A stretch of 6,840 nucleotides of DNA, from the NCBI GenBank assembly GCA_027858325.1, contig JAQICU010000241.1:1-6840 (forward strand), given 5' to 3'. The DNA comes from Candidatus Cloacimonadota bacterium (GTDB lineage Bacteria > Cloacimonadota > Cloacimonadia > Cloacimonadales > TCS61). The number at the start of each line of letters is the position of its first letter. Positions within the stretch are counted from its first letter, which is position 1. Positions 5,186 to 6,840 of the stretch are shown here, in pieces. A program made the translations under genes and the position numbers. The notes beneath the pieces are model-generated. The model saw only the letters and a list, made by a program, of their open reading frames with translations, ran no database searches and had not been told where the DNA came from.

Positions 5186-6475
5186 AGCTTCAGTTTGTGC
5201 AAAGAAATTTGAAAGTAACTTCTGATGATGATCTCCAATTGGATTATGGGAAATTGCAGGGGCTAGAAAATCACAAGGTATCATTTTAGTTCCCTGATGG
5301 ATTAATTGATAAAAAGCATGCTGCCCGTTTGTTCCGGGTTCTCCCCAAATGATCGGACCGGTTTGATAACTCACCTCTTTGCCAGAACGATCTACATATT
5401 TTCCACTGCTTTCCATATTCCCTTGCTGGAAGTAAGCCGGGAATCTATGAAGATATTGATCGTAAGGTAATATTGCTTCACTTTCTGCACCGAAGAAATT
5501 ATTATACCAAACACCGATAAGAGCTAGGATTATAGGGATATTTTCTTTAAAAGGAGTTTCCCTAAAATGATTATCCATTGCATGAGCACCCTCTAATAAT
5601 CTTTCAAAATTTTTGAATCCAATTGTACAGGCAATAGAGAGTCCGATGGCACTCCAGAGTGAATATCTTCCGCCTACCCAATCCCAGAAACCAAACATAT
5701 TCTCCTTATCGATACCGAAATTTGTTACGCCCTCTTCATTGGTGGAGATCGCTATAAAATGCTTCTTAACATATTCTGTATCTTTTGCCTGAGATAGAAA
5801 CCAGGCTCGTGCAGAATGTGCATTGGTCATTGTCTCTTGAGTTGTAAATGTTTTGGATGCGATCATAAATAGTGTGGTTTCCTGATTCAGCTTATTGAGT
5901 GTTTCGACAAGATGAGTACCATCCACATTAGAAATATAATGAGCATTAATTCCTTTATTGTATGGTTTGAGAGCTTCCGTAACCATTAAAGGACCAAGAT
6001 CAGATCCGCCAATTCCGATATTCACAATATCAGTTATTGCCCTGCCTGTAAATCCTTTCCAGAGTCCTGATGTTATCTTATCAGAAAATTCTTTCATCTG
6101 CTTAAGGACTTTATTCACATCTGGCATTACATCTTTTCCTTCAAAGATTACAGGTATGTTTGACCGGTTTCTTAATGCTGTATGCAAGACTGCACGATCT
6201 TCTGTTTCATTGATCTTCTCACCTGAAAACATGTCATCAATAGCAGCTTTCATATTGATCTCATCAGCTAACTTCAAGAGCAGACTCATCGTCTTATTAG
6301 TGATAATATTCTTAGAGAAATCTACGAGAATATCTTCAAAATCAAGAGAGAATCTATCAAAACGGTTTTTATCTTTTTTGAAGAGATCTTTCATTTGAAC
6401 ATTCTTCATTTTTTGGAAGTGTTCTTCCAGATTAATCCACGAGATAGTCTTTGTCGGATCTATTTGGTTTAACAT
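5183..6475 (-). CDS. pgi: Glucose-6-phosphate isomerase, N-terminal 430 residues to amber codon
   Basis: Pgi interconverts glucose-6-phosphate and fructose-6-phosphate in cytoplasmic glycolysis and gluconeogenesis. The start MLNQIDPTKTISW matches the long (~549-residue) Pgi family, with GGAG at 6485-6482 six bases before the ATG. Visible landmarks are FSGEKIN (83-89), VLHTALRNRSN (96-106), NIGIGGSDLGP (152-162), SKTFTTQETMTNA (207-219), the Pgi signature DWVGGRYSLWSAIG (265-278), QQGNMESSGK (350-359, catalytic Glu355), and GEPGTNGQHAFYQLIHQGTK (378-397, His386). The frame stops at TAG after residue 430, so this polypeptide alone lacks catalytic Lys514 and about 119 C-terminal residues. No other degradation is seen. 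As a stand-alone protein it should be inactive; function requires readthrough, suppression or complementation by the downstream segment. Confidence 0.93.
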   Translation of the reverse strand: MLNQIDPTKTISWINLEEHFQKMKNVQMKDLFKKDKNRFDRFSLDFEDILVDFSKNIITNKTMSLLLKLADEINMKAAIDDMFSGEKINETEDRAVLHTALRNRSNIPVIFEGKDVMPDVNKVLKQMKEFSDKITSGLWKGFTGRAITDIVNIGIGGSDLGPLMVTEALKPYNKGINAHYISNVDGTHLVETLNKLNQETTLFMIASKTFTTQETMTNAHSARAWFLSQAKDTEYVKKHFIAISTNEEGVTNFGIDKENMFGFWDWVGGRYSLWSAIGLSIACTIGFKNFERLLEGAHAMDNHFRETPFKENIPIILALIGVWYNNFFGAESEAILPYDQYLHRFPAYFQQGNMESSGKYVDRSGKEVSYQTGPIIWGEPGTNGQHAFYQLIHQGTKMIPCDFLAPAISHNPIGDHHQKLLSNFFAQTEA

Positions 6476-6520
6476 AATCTACTCCACACCAATATATTAA
6501 CTCATATATTGAATTAAGAT

Positions 6521-6586
6521 ACTGTAATAATAGTCAAACTATTTTTACACTACACTGTAAGAAAAGTTAAACTATTATTACACTCT
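6521..6586. repeat. Tandem 33-bp repeat that also forms a 64-bp imperfect palindrome
   Basis: Two adjacent 33-bp units (6521-6553 and 6554-6586) agree at 27 of 33 positions. The same DNA is an imperfect palindrome: 29-bp arms 6521-6549 and 6556-6584 match at 24 of 29 positions around a 6-nt centre (6550-6555), and 6524-6534 pairs perfectly with 6571-6581. It lies between the hydrolase stop and the pgi start. It could be an operator, a weak A/T-rich hairpin terminator or a mobile-element remnant. A TTGACT hexamer on the minus strand (6537-6532) falls inside it but has no good -10 at normal spacing. Confidence 0.7.
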
Positions 6587-6595
6587 AAACATATT

Positions 6596-6840
6596 TTATA
6601 GATGATTTTCTATAAATTCAATACTTTTCTTTGCGATCAATTCTTTATCATAATCCAGAGGAGCAACATGGTAGGAATTTTCCAGCCAGATTAATTCTTT
6701 ATCTTTTGATCCCAGTTTTTTCATCGTATATGTCGCACTTATTCTTGGGACTACATGATCTTCTCTTGATTTAAAAATAATTACCGGCAATTGGAGATCA
6801 GGAAGCATTTTTCTTACTTCTTTCAGCATTTTCAGCATTT
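6596..6840 (-). CDS. Alpha/beta-hydrolase (carboxylesterase-like), C-terminal part
   Basis: The frame continues past the window edge, so only the last ~80 residues are visible; the Met at 6838 is probably internal. The stretch LPVIIFKSREDHVVP carries the acid residue of the catalytic triad (Asp at visible position 27), and LENSYHVAPLDYDKE carries the triad His (visible position 57). The end, SIEFIENHL, is usual for Est30-like carboxylesterases and monoacylglycerol-lipase-like hydrolases, which cleave short- to medium-chain esters in the cytoplasm. The nucleophile Ser lies outside the window. It ends in TAA 120 bp before pgi on the same strand. The intervening palindrome may separate the two transcripts. 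Exact substrate cannot be told. Confidence 0.8.
   Translation of the reverse strand, partial: MLKMLKEVRKMLPDLQLPVIIFKSREDHVVPRISATYTMKKLGSKDKELIWLENSYHVAPLDYDKELIAKKSIEFIENHL

Larger units (their letters stand above)
3977..6475 (-). other. Continuous Pgi-winged helix-macrodomain frame interrupted by one TAG
   Basis: From the ATG at 6475 to the TAA at 3977-3979 one reading frame runs for 832 codons with a single interruption, TAG at codon 431 (5183-5185). Codons 1-549 are Pgi (4829-6475). They are followed, with no stop at the usual Pgi end, by a ~27-residue linker, a winged-helix segment (about 4514-4747) and a macrodomain (3977-4495). The family landmarks Glu355, His386, Lys514 and terminal Gly549 all fall at their E. 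coli numbers, so there is no frameshift or indel. If the TAG is read through, the product is a three-module fusion. If not, two polypeptides or a broken gene result. The two halves are annotated separately below. Confidence 0.8.

Noticed and set aside
5958..6398. A 146-codon plus-strand open frame
   Set aside because: It lies wholly antisense to well-conserved pgi sequence and its translation has no recognisable protein character.
6824..6840. Short tandem repeat at the window edge
   Set aside because: It is two copies of a nine-base unit encoding Met-Leu-Lys twice inside the hydrolase coding frame; ordinary coding sequence explains it.
1..6840. CRISPR array, rRNA or tRNA genes, insertion-sequence ends
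   Set aside because: No regularly spaced repeats beyond the two-unit repeat near 6521-6586, and no tRNA- or rRNA-like stretches or transposase were seen by eye.

Overview
The window is AT-rich bacterial DNA. Most genes have clear Shine-Dalgarno sequences, and five to six of them are packed on the minus strand. The lineage cannot be fixed from the sequence. An uncultured AT-rich Gram-negative-type bacterium (for example an FCB-group candidate phylum) is only a weak guess. The set mixes housekeeping genes (pgi, ruvB) with accessory-looking ones (an HNH nuclease-like protein, a HEPN protein, a macrodomain).

Layout, left to right. 1-182: AT-rich leader with a possible promoter. 183-896 (+): HNH-endonuclease-like protein, the only plus-strand gene. 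897-1119: convergent intergenic gap with weak hairpins. Everything after this is on the minus strand and is transcribed right to left: 6596-6840, the C-terminal end of an alpha/beta-hydrolase cut by the window edge; 6476-6595, an intergenic gap holding a 64-bp imperfect palindrome that is also a tandem repeat; 3977-6475, a glucose-6-phosphate isomerase (Pgi) reading frame; 3348-3977, a MnmC-like methyltransferase; 2440-3351, an Apea-like HEPN protein; 2152-2349, a small two-helix membrane protein; 1120-2151, ruvB.

The most unusual object is the 832-codon frame at 3977-6475. Its first 549 codons align without gaps to Pgi in E. coli numbering: Glu355, His386, Lys514 and the last Gly549 all fall at the expected numbers. 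Codon 431, however, is an in-frame amber TAG where E. coli Pgi has Leu. The frame also does not stop at the normal Pgi end. It runs on into a winged-helix segment and a complete MacroD/YmdB-type macrodomain. The amber codon separates catalytic Lys514 from the rest of the active site, so active isomerase would need readthrough, recoding, suppression, or association of two separately made halves. Otherwise this is a very recent nonsense mutation.

The macrodomain frame overlaps the methyltransferase start by one base (TAATG), and the methyltransferase overlaps the HEPN start by four bases (ATGA). This suggests translational coupling of an ADP-ribose-binding/hydrolase module, a tRNA-modification-like methyltransferase and a putative HEPN ribonuclease. 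A joint role in RNA- or NAD-centred stress or defence is inference only. The small membrane gene and ruvB are also abutted (TAAATG) and probably form a separate translational pair downstream.
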